From contig CAZGRP010000061.1 in assembly GCA_964527995.1 (NCBI GenBank), positions 1 to 23,674 of the forward strand: a DNA stretch of 23,674 nucleotides, read 5' to 3'. This DNA is from CAZGRP01 sp964527995 (GTDB taxonomy: Bacteria; Zhuqueibacterota; Zhuqueibacteria; Oceanimicrobiales; CAZGRP01). The notes below the pieces were generated by a model. It was not told the origin of the DNA. It worked only from the letters and a program-made list of their open reading frames with translations, and made no database searches. Below, in pieces: positions 8,122-16,244 of this stretch; the stretch's first letter is position 1; the number at the start of each line of letters is the position of its first letter. The position numbers and the translations under genes were made by a program.

Positions 8122-9339
8122 ATGCGACGCATCCTGTTCGCCGCTCTGATCCTCAGCCTTCTGACTCCGATTTTGTGGGGAAGCGCTATGTACCCCGGAA
8201 ATTTTTCGCAGGACCTCGACTTCCTGAGCGCCCACACCAAAGTGATCGTCCTCGAAGCGCCGGACAACTCCGAAGCGCAGGCCGTCGTCGCCCCGGAATA
8301 CCAGGGACGCGTAATGACGACCACCGCCGAGGCTCCCAACGGCGAGAGCTACGGTTGGATCAACCGGGCATTCATCACAGCCGGGAAGCCGGATGCCCAT
8401 TTCAACAACTACGGCGGTGAGGAACGTTTCTGGCTCGGCCCTGAAGGCGGGCAATTCGGCCTCTTCTTTCGCCAGGGCGACGCTTTCGAGTTCGAGAACT
8501 GGTATACCCCGACACCTCTGAACGAGGCCGCGATGGCGGTCTTTCAGAAGGAGGACAACCAGGTGGCCATGCGCGCCAACATGACCGTTGTCAACTACGC
8601 CGGCACCGTATTCAATTTGCAGGTAGAGCGCGAAATCTCCATGGTGACACGCAACCGCGCCGAGGAGATCTTCGACATCGATCTGCCCTTTGAGATCAAG
8701 TACGTCGGTTTCCAGTCGAAGAATGTGATCACCAACACCGGCCCGCAGGCCTGGACCGACGAGAGCGGCCTGATCAGTATCTGGCTGCTGGGTCAATTCC
8801 CGGCATCGAAAAACACGTTCGTCATCGTGCCCTACGAACCCGGCTCCGAACGAGACTATGGACCGGTCGTCAACGACGCCTACTTCGGCCGTGTGCCCGA
8901 CACACGGCTGCAGGTGACCGACAAGTATGTCGTTTTCAAAGCCGACGGCCGCTACCGCAGCAAGATCGGCCTCGGCCCCTACCGCTGCCTCGACGTGATC
9001 GGCAGCATCGATCTCGACAGAAAGGTGCTCACCGTAGTCCAGTTCGAGTTCGGGGATTCGCCGGATTTCGTCAATTCGATGTGGGACTTTCAGGAGGATC
9101 CCCTGGCCGGCGACGTCATCAACGCCTACAACGACGGCCCCGTCGATGCCAATACGCCGTCGTTGGGGGGCTTCTATGAACTCGAGACATCCTCCCCGGC
9201 TGCCAGGCTCTCTCCCGGGCAGAAGCTGCGCCATGTGCAGCGCGTCTTCCATTTCCAGGGAGAAATATCGGATCTGACCAAGATTTCCGAAAAAATCCTG
9301 GACGCGCCTCTGCAGCAGGTGCGCAATGCCTTCCGGTGA
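8122..9339 (+). CDS. Secreted DUF6786-like protein, probably of mutarotase-like fold
   Basis: 405 aa with an N-terminal signal sequence (MRRILFAALILSLLTPILWG). The mature part resembles the DUF6786 proteins common in Bacteroidota and Verrucomicrobiota: APEYQGRVMTTTAEAP, a SYGWINRAFI block and NNYGGEERFWLGPEGGQF are the recognisable conserved segments, and the architecture suggests a galactose-mutarotase-like beta-sandwich. No lipobox is seen. The ATG has GAGGAA about 6 nt upstream. It lies 124 bp after the alpha-mannosidase and 232 bp before the polysaccharide lyase, so a role in glycan binding or processing is suggested by context. No catalytic activity has been assigned to the family as far as I know, and I name none. 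Confidence 0.65.
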   Translation: MRRILFAALILSLLTPILWGSAMYPGNFSQDLDFLSAHTKVIVLEAPDNSEAQAVVAPEYQGRVMTTTAEAPNGESYGWINRAFITAGKPDAHFNNYGGEERFWLGPEGGQFGLFFRQGDAFEFENWYTPTPLNEAAMAVFQKEDNQVAMRANMTVVNYAGTVFNLQVEREISMVTRNRAEEIFDIDLPFEIKYVGFQSKNVITNTGPQAWTDESGLISIWLLGQFPASKNTFVIVPYEPGSERDYGPVVNDAYFGRVPDTRLQVTDKYVVFKADGRYRSKIGLGPYRCLDVIGSIDLDRKVLTVVQFEFGDSPDFVNSMWDFQEDPLAGDVINAYNDGPVDANTPSLGGFYELETSSPAARLSPGQKLRHVQRVFHFQGEISDLTKISEKILDAPLQQVRNAFR

Positions 9340-9571
9340 GCCATCACTGCCTGCCTGCCACAATTGCTCTGCCGCCTAGCATGGAACCGCCAGGTGGCTA
9401 CGTCATGGCAGGCTACACAGCGGCACTGAATCCAGGGCCGTCTTGTCACTCAGGCCCCTTCTGTGTCCCCATTGAACTGCACATCTTCTTCCAACTACGC
9501 CCCAAAGTCGGGCAGGTCTTGCCCCATTTCGACTAAAGAAGCGCGCACTCAACCAATCCGGAGGTTCGACC

Positions 9572-11602
9572 GTGGAACAGAAGCCGAAACCACAACTTCT
9601 CAGCCGCCGGCGGTTTCTCCAGTTCACCGGCGCGGCAGCGACCCTGCCCCTGACGGGCGGATGGTCTTTGTTCACAACACAGCAGAAAGAACGGTTCCCG
9701 CTGCAGCTCTTTTTCGCCGAGCAGGATCTCGACCGCATCCGGGCCAACACCCGTCTGCCGATCTTCCGAGCGTACTGGGACGAGCTACTGATGGCGGATC
9801 TCGCTGCGGACGAACGTTTCCTCACCAGGGAGCTTCAGCTCAATAACCAGATCCGCCATCTGCAACGTGCCGATCGCATCCTGCAGCGCGAAGCGTTCCT
9901 GTATGCGGTCACCGGAAAAGACGAAAGGGCCGAGCTGGCTCATCTGGCTCTGAGCCGCATCCTGGCCTTCCCTAAATGGGACTACTTCGTCGAGGCGGGG
10001 ACCAAGACCATCGGGCTGCAGCGTGCACCCGAGACCACCGTCGCGGTCTCCAAGGCGCTCGATTGGCTGGCCGATCGCCTCACAGCCGATGAAAAAGAGG
10101 AGGCCCTCCGGCAGCTTGGCGACAAAGGATGTGAACCGTGCTATCGCTCCCTGTACGGCATGCGCTACCCCGACAAGGTCGTCGGCTGGGGATTCGACCC
10201 TGACAGCAGCTTCTCCGCAGACACCGATCTGAGTCGCTGGCCAATCATCCTCGACAAGACCAACCTCAAGGCTGTGCCCCTCAGCGGCCTGGGGATCGGC
10301 GCTCTCGTTCTCGAAGGCAAAGACCAGCGTGTGGGCCGGTGGCTGGAGATGGCACGCTACAGCTTGCGCACCTTCTTGAAACTATTCGAACCAGACGGCA
10401 GCTACCCGGAGGGTGGGTCCTATTGGGATTACGTCGCCCGAACCATCATTCCCTTTCTGGAGGTCTTGCGCCGGCGGAAAGGGGAAGATTGGTTCGATGC
10501 TACCAACTTCCCCGGAATGGTCGAATTCATGCTCGCCCTGCAGATGCCGTATCAAGGCAATCCCAAATCCACGGTCAACTTCGGCGACAGCGGCCGCAGT
10601 CTGCATTCCCACGTCGGCTTCTGGATCGCCTCGCGCAGCCGCGACGGCCTGGCACAATACCTGGCTGTGAACCACTCTGCCGGACACGATCCGCTGTCAC
10701 TCGTCTGGTACGATCGGGATTTGCCGCCGGAGACGCCCGGCAAGGAGCACTACTATCACCATCTCGACCTCGACTGGATGATCCAGCGCACGGGCTTCGG
10801 AGAGGATGATCTGGTCCTGGCCATGCGCAGTGGTGGACCGGCCAACCACGAACACGCCGACCGCAACAGCGTCATCCTCAAGGCCTTTGGCGAGTACCTG
10901 CTGGTCGATCACCGCCATGCACCGTACGATCGCCATCATCCCGCCTGGCTGCTGCGCACCTCCCCGGCTCACAATACCGTGCTGGTGGACGGCAAGGGAC
11001 ACCAGTACCACGACGGTCGCGAAGGCACCAACGCCTCCCAGGCGTCGGCCAGGATCGTCCGAGAGATGCGCCGCCGCGACTTCACCCTGTGGAGCAGCGA
11101 CGCCACCCCAGCCTATGCCCTCGTAGATCCCGACATCGACTCGGTGACGCGCACAGTGCTCTTCTTTCCCGAGGGCCTTGTTGTGGTTGTTATCGACAAG
11201 CTCATCAAGAAAAACCGACCCTCGCTCTTCCAGGCCCGGTTTCACATCGACAACAGCGACGGCCGCGGCTCCGCCACCACATCGGACAATGGGTTCGCCC
11301 TCATCCGTCCCAGCGCCATCCTCGATGGGACGGTTTCCACGACCGCCGGAGTTACGACGAAGGTCGAACGGCTGCCGATTCCGGAGGATCAGGGTGTCTT
11401 CCCGTTTGTCGAGGTGGCAACGGCCGACCCTTCGATGACGCCGTTGCTGGTGACCGTCCTCATCCCGCATCCAGCTCAGGCGCCGGCTCCGAAGGTCAGC
11501 ATTGCCCACAAGGGCCGACGCTGGCAGGTCCACTGGGACGGCGGTCCGGCGCTGACGATCTTCGATGAGGGCACCATTCCAGAGGTCAGTGCCAGCCGGT
11601 GA
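9572..11602 (+). CDS. Heparinase II/III-family polysaccharide lyase, Tat-exported
   Basis: 676 aa. The N-terminus (LSRRRFLQFTGAAATLPLTGG) is a clear twin-arginine signal, residues 10-30. An alpha-helical toroid-type domain (about 45-400) is followed by a heparinase II/III-like beta domain beginning near NHEHADRNSVIL (from residue 425), with His426, His428 and Asp430 in the conserved HxHxD-like block, and SPAHNTVLVDG at 464-474. This two-domain layout matches PL12/PL15/PL17/PL21-type lyases acting on uronic-acid polysaccharides. The start is GTG at 9572 with GGAGG 7 nt upstream. The exact substrate (heparin/heparan, alginate, or another glycuronan) cannot be assigned by eye. Cleavage by beta-elimination is the family chemistry. 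Confidence 0.85.
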   Translation: MEQKPKPQLLSRRRFLQFTGAAATLPLTGGWSLFTTQQKERFPLQLFFAEQDLDRIRANTRLPIFRAYWDELLMADLAADERFLTRELQLNNQIRHLQRADRILQREAFLYAVTGKDERAELAHLALSRILAFPKWDYFVEAGTKTIGLQRAPETTVAVSKALDWLADRLTADEKEEALRQLGDKGCEPCYRSLYGMRYPDKVVGWGFDPDSSFSADTDLSRWPIILDKTNLKAVPLSGLGIGALVLEGKDQRVGRWLEMARYSLRTFLKLFEPDGSYPEGGSYWDYVARTIIPFLEVLRRRKGEDWFDATNFPGMVEFMLALQMPYQGNPKSTVNFGDSGRSLHSHVGFWIASRSRDGLAQYLAVNHSAGHDPLSLVWYDRDLPPETPGKEHYYHHLDLDWMIQRTGFGEDDLVLAMRSGGPANHEHADRNSVILKAFGEYLLVDHRHAPYDRHHPAWLLRTSPAHNTVLVDGKGHQYHDGREGTNASQASARIVREMRRRDFTLWSSDATPAYALVDPDIDSVTRTVLFFPEGLVVVVIDKLIKKNRPSLFQARFHIDNSDGRGSATTSDNGFALIRPSAILDGTVSTTAGVTTKVERLPIPEDQGVFPFVEVATADPSMTPLLVTVLIPHPAQAPAPKVSIAHKGRRWQVHWDGGPALTIFDEGTIPEVSASR

Positions 11603-11612
11603 AGCCGCCCTG

Positions 11613-11628
11613 CCACCGGCAACGGTGG
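11613..11628 (+). terminator. Short GNRA-loop hairpin after the lyase gene
   Basis: A perfect 6-bp stem, CCACCG/CGGTGG, is closed by a GCAA tetraloop and sits 10 nt past the lyase stop codon. A C-rich stretch ending in TTT follows, not a proper U-tract, so termination is only possible. Confidence 0.3.
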
Positions 11629-11648
11629 GTGCCCCCCTTTGCAAACCC

Positions 11649-11677
11649 TTGATTTGCTACGCAAAAGTCCGTACATT
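11649..11677 (+). promoter_or_regulatory. Candidate promoter of the phosphofructokinase gene with an operator-like repeat in the spacer
   Basis: TTGATT (11649-11654) and TACATT (11672-11677) match the sigma70 boxes at 4 of 6 positions each with an ideal 17-bp spacer. The spacer contains an inverted repeat TTTGC-TAC-GCAAA (11653-11665), a place where a repressor would block polymerase. Predicted start near 11684, leaving a leader of about 166 nt in which I see no known riboswitch. Confidence 0.4.
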
Positions 11678-11849
11678 GCGGCGATGCGCGCATGTCGGCC
11701 TGGCTGCGTGGCGGTCTAGCCATTGAAGACGACTCCTCGGCCTTGTGGCTCCCTGCGAGGCGCCAGGAATCAGTGCTCACGTACAGTTTGCTGAGGAGAC
11801 CCGCCGCGCGCAACAGACCAGAATCAGACATCTGGAAAGGAGTGGAGGA

Positions 11850-13139
11850 ATGGAAGGCAGCAGAGATTCAGAGCTGGGGAAGTTGGGGATTCTGGTGGGG
11901 GGAGGCCCGGCGCCCGGGATCAACGCCGTGATCAGCGCCGCCACCATCGAGGCAATCAACAGCGGGCTTCGCGTGGTGGGCATCTACGACGGTTACCGCT
12001 GGCTGGCTCGCGGAGATACTTCGCATATCCGCAACCTGTCCATCGCCGATGTCTCCCGCATTCACTTCGACGGTGGCTCAATTTTGCGCACTTCGAGAGA
12101 GAATCCCACCAAGAGCGAAGAGAAGATGGACAATGTGCTCCGGGCTCTCGAAGCTCTCGGTGTCCGTTACCTGGTCACGATCGGCGGAGATGACACGGCT
12201 TTCTCCGCCTCGCAGATCGTCAAGCGTGGCGCCGGCCGGATTCGCGTCGCCCATGTACCCAAGACCATCGACAACGACTTGCCGCTTCCTGGCAATATGC
12301 CGACTTTCGGCTATCAAACAGCCCGGCATGTCGGGGTCAATCTCGTGCAGAACATCATGGAAGATTCGCGCACGACCAATCGCTGGTACTTTGTGGTCAC
12401 CATGGGGCGGAAGGCCGGTCACCTCGCCCTCGGCATCGGCAAGGCCGTAGGCGCCACGCTGACCGTTATCGGTGAGGAATTCGAAACCGACCGGGTCACG
12501 GTGCGGCAGGTCTGCGATGTCATCGAAGGAGCAATCTTGAAACGGCGGGTGATGGGCCGCGAAGATGGCGTGGCCGTCATTGCCGAGGGCATCGCCGAGA
12601 GGTTCGACGTCGCCGAACTGCGGCTCTACGCCGGCGTGGATGTGCGCTACGACGAGTACGGCCACATTCGTCTGGCCGAGATCGACCTGGGCCGGCTGCT
12701 GAGGACCGAAATCGAAGGACGTTTCGCGGCGCGCGGAGACAAGATGCGGATCGTCGACCTCAGCATGGGGTATGAGCTGCGGTGTGCCCGACCGATTGCC
12801 TTCGACTACGAATACTGCCGCGACCTCGGGTACAGCGCCATCCGGTATCTGCTCACCGACAACCCGGAGTGGCTCGTCCAGGACGGGGCCATGATCTGCG
12901 TCGATGCCGGTAAGCTGGTGCCGATTGAGCTGACCAGTCTCCTGGATCCGAAAACGGGCAAGATGCGGGTCAAAATGGTCGACATTCACACCGAGTCGTA
13001 CGCCGTGGCGCGCGAATACATGATCCGGCTGGAAAAGGAGGACTTCGACAATCCGGAAATGTTGCAGAAGCTCGCGGAGGCAGCTCGGCTGACTCCGGAC
13101 GGTTTTCGAGAGAGATTCGGAAACGTGGTTGGATTGTAG
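11850..13139 (+). CDS. pfp: Phosphofructokinase, residues of the diphosphate-dependent type
   Basis: 429-aa phosphofructokinase-family protein acting on fructose 6-phosphate in glycolysis. The phosphoryl-donor loop GGGPAPGIN (17-25), GGDDTAF (112-118), PKTIDND (137-143, catalytic base Asp141) and MGRKAG (185-190) are all present. ATP-dependent enzymes have Gly at the second position of GGDG and Gly before TIDND. Here these are Asp115 and Lys138, the two replacements that mark PPi-dependent enzymes, so a reversible diphosphate:fructose-6-phosphate phosphotransferase (EC 2.7.1.90) is the likely activity. A longer in-frame GTG at 11745 is rejected because ATG 11850 has AAGGAGTGGAGGA directly upstream. 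Own candidate promoter and strong terminator suggest a single-gene transcript. Confidence 0.88.
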   Translation: MEGSRDSELGKLGILVGGGPAPGINAVISAATIEAINSGLRVVGIYDGYRWLARGDTSHIRNLSIADVSRIHFDGGSILRTSRENPTKSEEKMDNVLRALEALGVRYLVTIGGDDTAFSASQIVKRGAGRIRVAHVPKTIDNDLPLPGNMPTFGYQTARHVGVNLVQNIMEDSRTTNRWYFVVTMGRKAGHLALGIGKAVGATLTVIGEEFETDRVTVRQVCDVIEGAILKRRVMGREDGVAVIAEGIAERFDVAELRLYAGVDVRYDEYGHIRLAEIDLGRLLRTEIEGRFAARGDKMRIVDLSMGYELRCARPIAFDYEYCRDLGYSAIRYLLTDNPEWLVQDGAMICVDAGKLVPIELTSLLDPKTGKMRVKMVDIHTESYAVAREYMIRLEKEDFDNPEMLQKLAEAARLTPDGFRERFGNVVGL

Positions 13140-13161
13140 TCGTTGCCAGCTCGTGACGGCG

Positions 13162-13195
13162 ACGCCGTCCATCCGCTGGATGGGCGGCGTTTTTT
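13162..13195 (+). terminator. Intrinsic terminator of the phosphofructokinase gene
   Basis: A 13-bp stem with one G-T pair (13162-13174 with 13178-13190), a 3-nt loop and a run of six T starting at 13190 make a textbook intrinsic terminator 22 nt after the stop codon. It lies between convergent genes, but the T-run serves only the plus strand. Confidence 0.93.
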
Positions 13196-13229
13196 CTTTG
13201 CGCCGCTCGCAGGCGGCGGCCGCTCGCGC

Positions 13230-14891
13230 TCAGAAACCGTAGGTCAACTCCAGCGACAGGAGCGTGCTTTGCGTGCTTCCCTTGTCGACTTCCTCGCCGC
13301 GGTCATCGTCAAAGTTGGCCACGACGCTGAATTGCCAGCCCGGAGTGACATTCCACGATAGAAACAGAAGCAGGGAGTTGATGTTTCGATTGGAGTAGAG
13401 GGTGAAGTTGCGTACCGATGTCGCGGGCGAGTTCGGATATCGCCGCCATTGATACGTCTCGGTCAGGTTGAGCACAAGATTGTCAAACCGCAGGATCTCA
13501 AGCGATATGCTGGGCCCAAGGGTGCGGTAGTCTTCAAAGCTGATCGAATAGTCCATCACCTGTGGAAGCGCCGCTAGCATACGCACGCTCCGGGGCTCTT
13601 GATAGTCGCGCCATCCATAAAAAAAGCCGAATCCGAGACTCAAAGTGGGAGTCAGCCGGAAGACCAGCTCGGGCCGGGCTTCCAGGTCGACGTAATCGAG
13701 TGCGAACGGCGAGAAGCTGTCGTAGCGGCGAACGGCACCGAAAGTGCGCGCACGCATCCCCCAGAACGCGCCGAAATTGATGCGCCAAATTCCTTCGAAC
13801 GAGGTCTCATTGTAGGTTTGCAGAAAAGTGCTGTCACGCGCCGTGGTGTTGAAATAATCCCGCCGCCGGCCCTGCAATTCCACGAAGAAAGAAGACCCAC
13901 CGGCGAAACCACGATAAAGATTCGTATCCCAGCGCCACTCGTTGTAATCGTTCCTGAGGAAGGTTGGGTGGTAGCGGTTTTGAAACCGCCCACCGAACCC
14001 CCACCGCCAGCCGCCGAGCAAGAGATAGCTGAATACGCGCGCAGTGTTTTCCAGGTAGCTTGGGTAGATCTCGCTTTCATCCCCGTATTTGCGGACGCGG
14101 AAATCGTCCCTCAGGTGGAGCTCCACGACCCTACCTGGCTGCAAGTCGGCGGCGAAACCCGTCTGGTTTTGCAGGTACCGCAGACCCAATGCCTCGGGCC
14201 GGTAACGTGTGCCTTCAAAACGGTTTTCGAGACTCCAGGATCCCAGATGGCCGAGCGGTCGGCGCACCTGAAAATCTGCTTCACCCGAGACGTAGTCGCG
14301 GCTGTACTTGAACAGGGCGTACCCTTGCCACCCGCGGCGCCACTCTCCGGCGTCGAAATTGAGTCTCAACCCGACAAACGGGTTGGTGCTGTTGTCGGTG
14401 AAGTTGGTATCGCTGACCGCAAAGGAAAGGTCGAAGCTCTGACGCCACAGGTCCGAGCCAAAGAGGAGCTCGCGCGACCAAGTAAATCGTTGCGGGGAGT
14501 CGGATTTCGGGGCGAATGTGTCTCCATTCAATGTCGGCTGTGGGGCCGGTTGCGGCTCGTTGCTATCGTCGGCAGGGAACGCCTTGACCATCTCCCAACC
14601 GGTCTCCAGATAGGCTTCGGCCGACGCCAGATCGCCCTTTCTTGCATATTGAGAAGCCAACTCCCGCAGCGAGCGGACCTCGGCCACCAAAGCCGTATCT
14701 GCATCGGGATGGCGTAGCAGCCACTGGTCGAGGCGCAAGAGGTCAAGCGAGATCAACGTCTCGCGGATCTCTCTGTCCCAGGACTCGGTAGATTTTGCCA
14801 GCGTGTCTGGACTCGAACTGCTTTGTGTGCGACCTGGTGCTGCTGCCAACAGCAGCACCAGCAGCCCGGTCCCCATGATCGTTCGTTGCAT
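13230..14891 (-). CDS. Predicted outer-membrane beta-barrel protein of unknown function
   Basis: 553 aa. A signal peptide (MQRTIMGTGLLVLLLAAAPGRTQ) is followed by a helical, tetratricopeptide-like segment (about 35-105) and a Pro/Asp-rich linker. From about residue 135 to the end come alternating aromatic/hydrophobic strands such as SFDLSFAVSDTNF, WQGYALFKYSRDYV and LSLGFGFFYGW, ending in LLSLELTYGF with the C-terminal Phe typical of outer-membrane barrels. No named family is recognised. Twelve nucleotides separate it from the upstream WXXGXW gene, so the two are probably cotranscribed. ATG 14891 has a weak AAAGAGTG ribosome site. A channel or assembly role is possible but not shown. Confidence 0.8.
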   Translation of the reverse strand: MQRTIMGTGLLVLLLAAAPGRTQSSSSPDTLAKSTESWDREIRETLISLDLLRLDQWLLRHPDADTALVAEVRSLRELASQYARKGDLASAEAYLETGWEMVKAFPADDSNEPQPAPQPTLNGDTFAPKSDSPQRFTWSRELLFGSDLWRQSFDLSFAVSDTNFTDNSTNPFVGLRLNFDAGEWRRGWQGYALFKYSRDYVSGEADFQVRRPLGHLGSWSLENRFEGTRYRPEALGLRYLQNQTGFAADLQPGRVVELHLRDDFRVRKYGDESEIYPSYLENTARVFSYLLLGGWRWGFGGRFQNRYHPTFLRNDYNEWRWDTNLYRGFAGGSSFFVELQGRRRDYFNTTARDSTFLQTYNETSFEGIWRINFGAFWGMRARTFGAVRRYDSFSPFALDYVDLEARPELVFRLTPTLSLGFGFFYGWRDYQEPRSVRMLAALPQVMDYSISFEDYRTLGPSISLEILRFDNLVLNLTETYQWRRYPNSPATSVRNFTLYSNRNINSLLLFLSWNVTPGWQFSVVANFDDDRGEEVDKGSTQSTLLSLELTYGF

Positions 14892-14903
14892 GTCACTCTT
14901 TGG

Positions 14904-15329
14904 CTAGCGCCAGCGGCCCGGCACCCATGTCCACCCGCGTCGGGTCCTCTTCCACTGGCCCGGCACCCACACCGAGCCGCGAGGATGAAGGTCCCAGTGC
15001 CCACGCGTCCAGATATAACGGTGCCCATCCCAGCGCCAATGTCCGGGTATCCAGACCGCCTGCGGTGCTGGCCTGGGGAAGCGCACTTCAGCCCGCGGTC
15101 TCGGCGGAGCGTCGCGGACATAGACGACCCGGGAAGCGCACGACTCCAGGAGAAGGAAGGTCCCCACGAAGAGCAGCGCTGGCAAAAGCCTCTTGTAGCC
15201 ACGCCAGGACTGCTCGCACATCCGATGAGGCTGGTGCCGTCGAGTTGGTTTGGCGCGAAAAAGTCGGTTCAGTTGTGCTGGCATCGAGTAGGCCCCTCCA
15301 ACCGATTTCTTCGACTCCTTTCTGCTCAT
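14904..15329 (-). CDS. WXXGXW-repeat envelope protein, possible lipoprotein
   Basis: The C-terminal part holds four WxxGxW motifs (WIPGHW, WTRGHW, WVPGQW, WVPGRW), the pattern of YXWGXW/BcpO-related repeat proteins found in cell envelopes. A hydrophobic stretch LLPALLFVGTFLLL followed by ESC could be a lipoprotein signal. The start is uncertain. ATG 15329 (used here, 141 aa) has GAGGGAAGG just upstream but leaves a long N-terminus ahead of the hydrophobic segment. ATG 15221 would give a normal-length lipoprotein signal (MCEQSWRGYKR...) but has no ribosome site. Both lie in the same frame and the stop is firm. It is followed after 12 nt by the outer-membrane barrel gene. Function unknown. Confidence 0.68.
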   Translation of the reverse strand: MSRKESKKSVGGAYSMPAQLNRLFRAKPTRRHQPHRMCEQSWRGYKRLLPALLFVGTFLLLESCASRVVYVRDAPPRPRAEVRFPRPAPQAVWIPGHWRWDGHRYIWTRGHWDLHPRGSVWVPGQWKRTRRGWTWVPGRWR

Positions 15330-15382
15330 GCCGCCTTCCCTCAGCAGCGACGATGCTTTCACGATCAGCAGGCCGGGGAGCC

Positions 15383-15424
15383 GAGAGGCCTGGCGGGCCT
15401 TCCCTGGAACCTGCCAGGCCTCTC
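15383..15424. repeat. Perfect 12-bp inverted repeat between the LTXXQ and WXXGXW genes
   Basis: GAGAGGCCTGGC (15383-15394) pairs perfectly with GCCAGGCCTCTC (15413-15424). The 18-nt loop can pair further (two more base pairs and an inner TTCC/GGAA), giving a long hairpin. It begins 54 nt before ATG 15329 and about 148 nt after the LTXXQ stop, with no T-run on either side. It could be a leader structure, a U-less terminator or a dispersed repeat unit. Confidence 0.6.
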
Positions 15425-15571
15425 ACCGGATCGGCCGTTGCGAAGGAGTTTCGAAACGGTGAAGCAGCGCCGCCACCAACCCTTCCACTCTCCACCCACT
15501 GCCTTGCTGCTCCGACCGGAATCACTCCCACAAATAAATCCGCTTCATTAGTTTCCGCTCAGCGTGTGCGG

Positions 15572-16099
15572 TTATCCCCGCTGGCCATCTCGCTGCTGCG
15601 GTGGCAGCGGCTGACGCGGAGGCATAGGCCGAGGCGCCCGGCCGCGCAAGCGGCGTTCAAGGCGACGACGCAGCAGCCGCTTCCGCAGCTTCTTCATCTT
15701 CTCCTTCTGTTCCGCTGTCAGCACAGACTTGGCGGACAGCACGCCGTTGATACGAGCCATCTGGAGCTTTGTGCGGAGATCGCCGATGGCCTTGACCTTG
15801 GCCTGAATCGCCTTCTGGTCCGGCTGATCAGCCTGCATCAACTCACGAAGCTCCAGACGCAGGATCCGCAGCTTGGCGTTGAGCTCGATGGTTTCCTTGC
15901 GGGTCGCCAGTCGCGTCTCGCGGAGCTTCGCCTGCTGTTCCGCAGTCAGCCCCAGTTGGTCGGCCATGATCAAGGCGCCGAGCATCATTCGGTCGCGACC
16001 CGGCCGATGGGGGCGCTCTGCCCGCTGCAACGCTTGCGTCGAGCCGAAGCCCAACGCCAGCACTCCTAATACGACGGCGACGTACTTGATCTTGCGCAT
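15572..16099 (-). CDS. Spy/CpxP-like periplasmic LTXXQ protein
   Basis: 175 aa. A signal peptide (MRKIKYVAVVLGVLALGFGSTQA) precedes a highly charged helical protein with two LTxxQ motifs, LGLTAEQQAKL (about residues 49-59) and VLTAEQKEKMKK (about 126-137). These define the Spy/CpxP family of small periplasmic chaperones and stress sensors. The C-terminus is basic and Pro/Arg-rich. ATG 16099 has GGAGGAG 6 nt upstream, a strong start. It lies 193 bp after the large repeat protein and 242 bp before the WXXGXW gene, all on the minus strand. A chaperone or metal-related envelope role is inferred from the family. Related proteins also occur with sensor/sigma systems, none of which adjoins it here. 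Confidence 0.82.
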   Translation of the reverse strand: MRKIKYVAVVLGVLALGFGSTQALQRAERPHRPGRDRMMLGALIMADQLGLTAEQQAKLRETRLATRKETIELNAKLRILRLELRELMQADQPDQKAIQAKVKAIGDLRTKLQMARINGVLSAKSVLTAEQKEKMKKLRKRLLRRRLERRLRGRAPRPMPPRQPLPPQQRDGQRG

Positions 16100-16244
16100 C
16101 GTTCGCTCCTCCTATGAATACATGTGACGCTTGTCCGTAAGAAAGGCCTGCTTTCCGCCACTACGATGCTGCGCATCAGAGTACCGCAAGGCATCCTGCG
16201 GTGCATCCTCTTTTTTCCGGGCCCACATGGCCCGCCCCCATTGG

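Noticed and set aside
7945..9363. A 472-codon open frame on the minus strand over the DUF6786-like gene, and a similar 415-codon frame at 5877-7124 over the alpha-mannosidase
   Set aside because: Both are antisense shadows. Their translations show no recognisable family, whereas the plus-strand proteins carry conserved motifs.
11745..11849. A 35-residue N-terminal extension of the phosphofructokinase from GTG 11745
   Set aside because: The extension has no family similarity, while ATG 11850 has an excellent ribosome site and gives an N-terminus of normal length.
16183..16216. ACCGCA/TGCGGT hairpin and a later run of six T on the plus strand as a terminator
   Set aside because: The T-run is 8 nt away from the stem, and no plus-strand gene precedes it. 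All genes around are on the minus strand.
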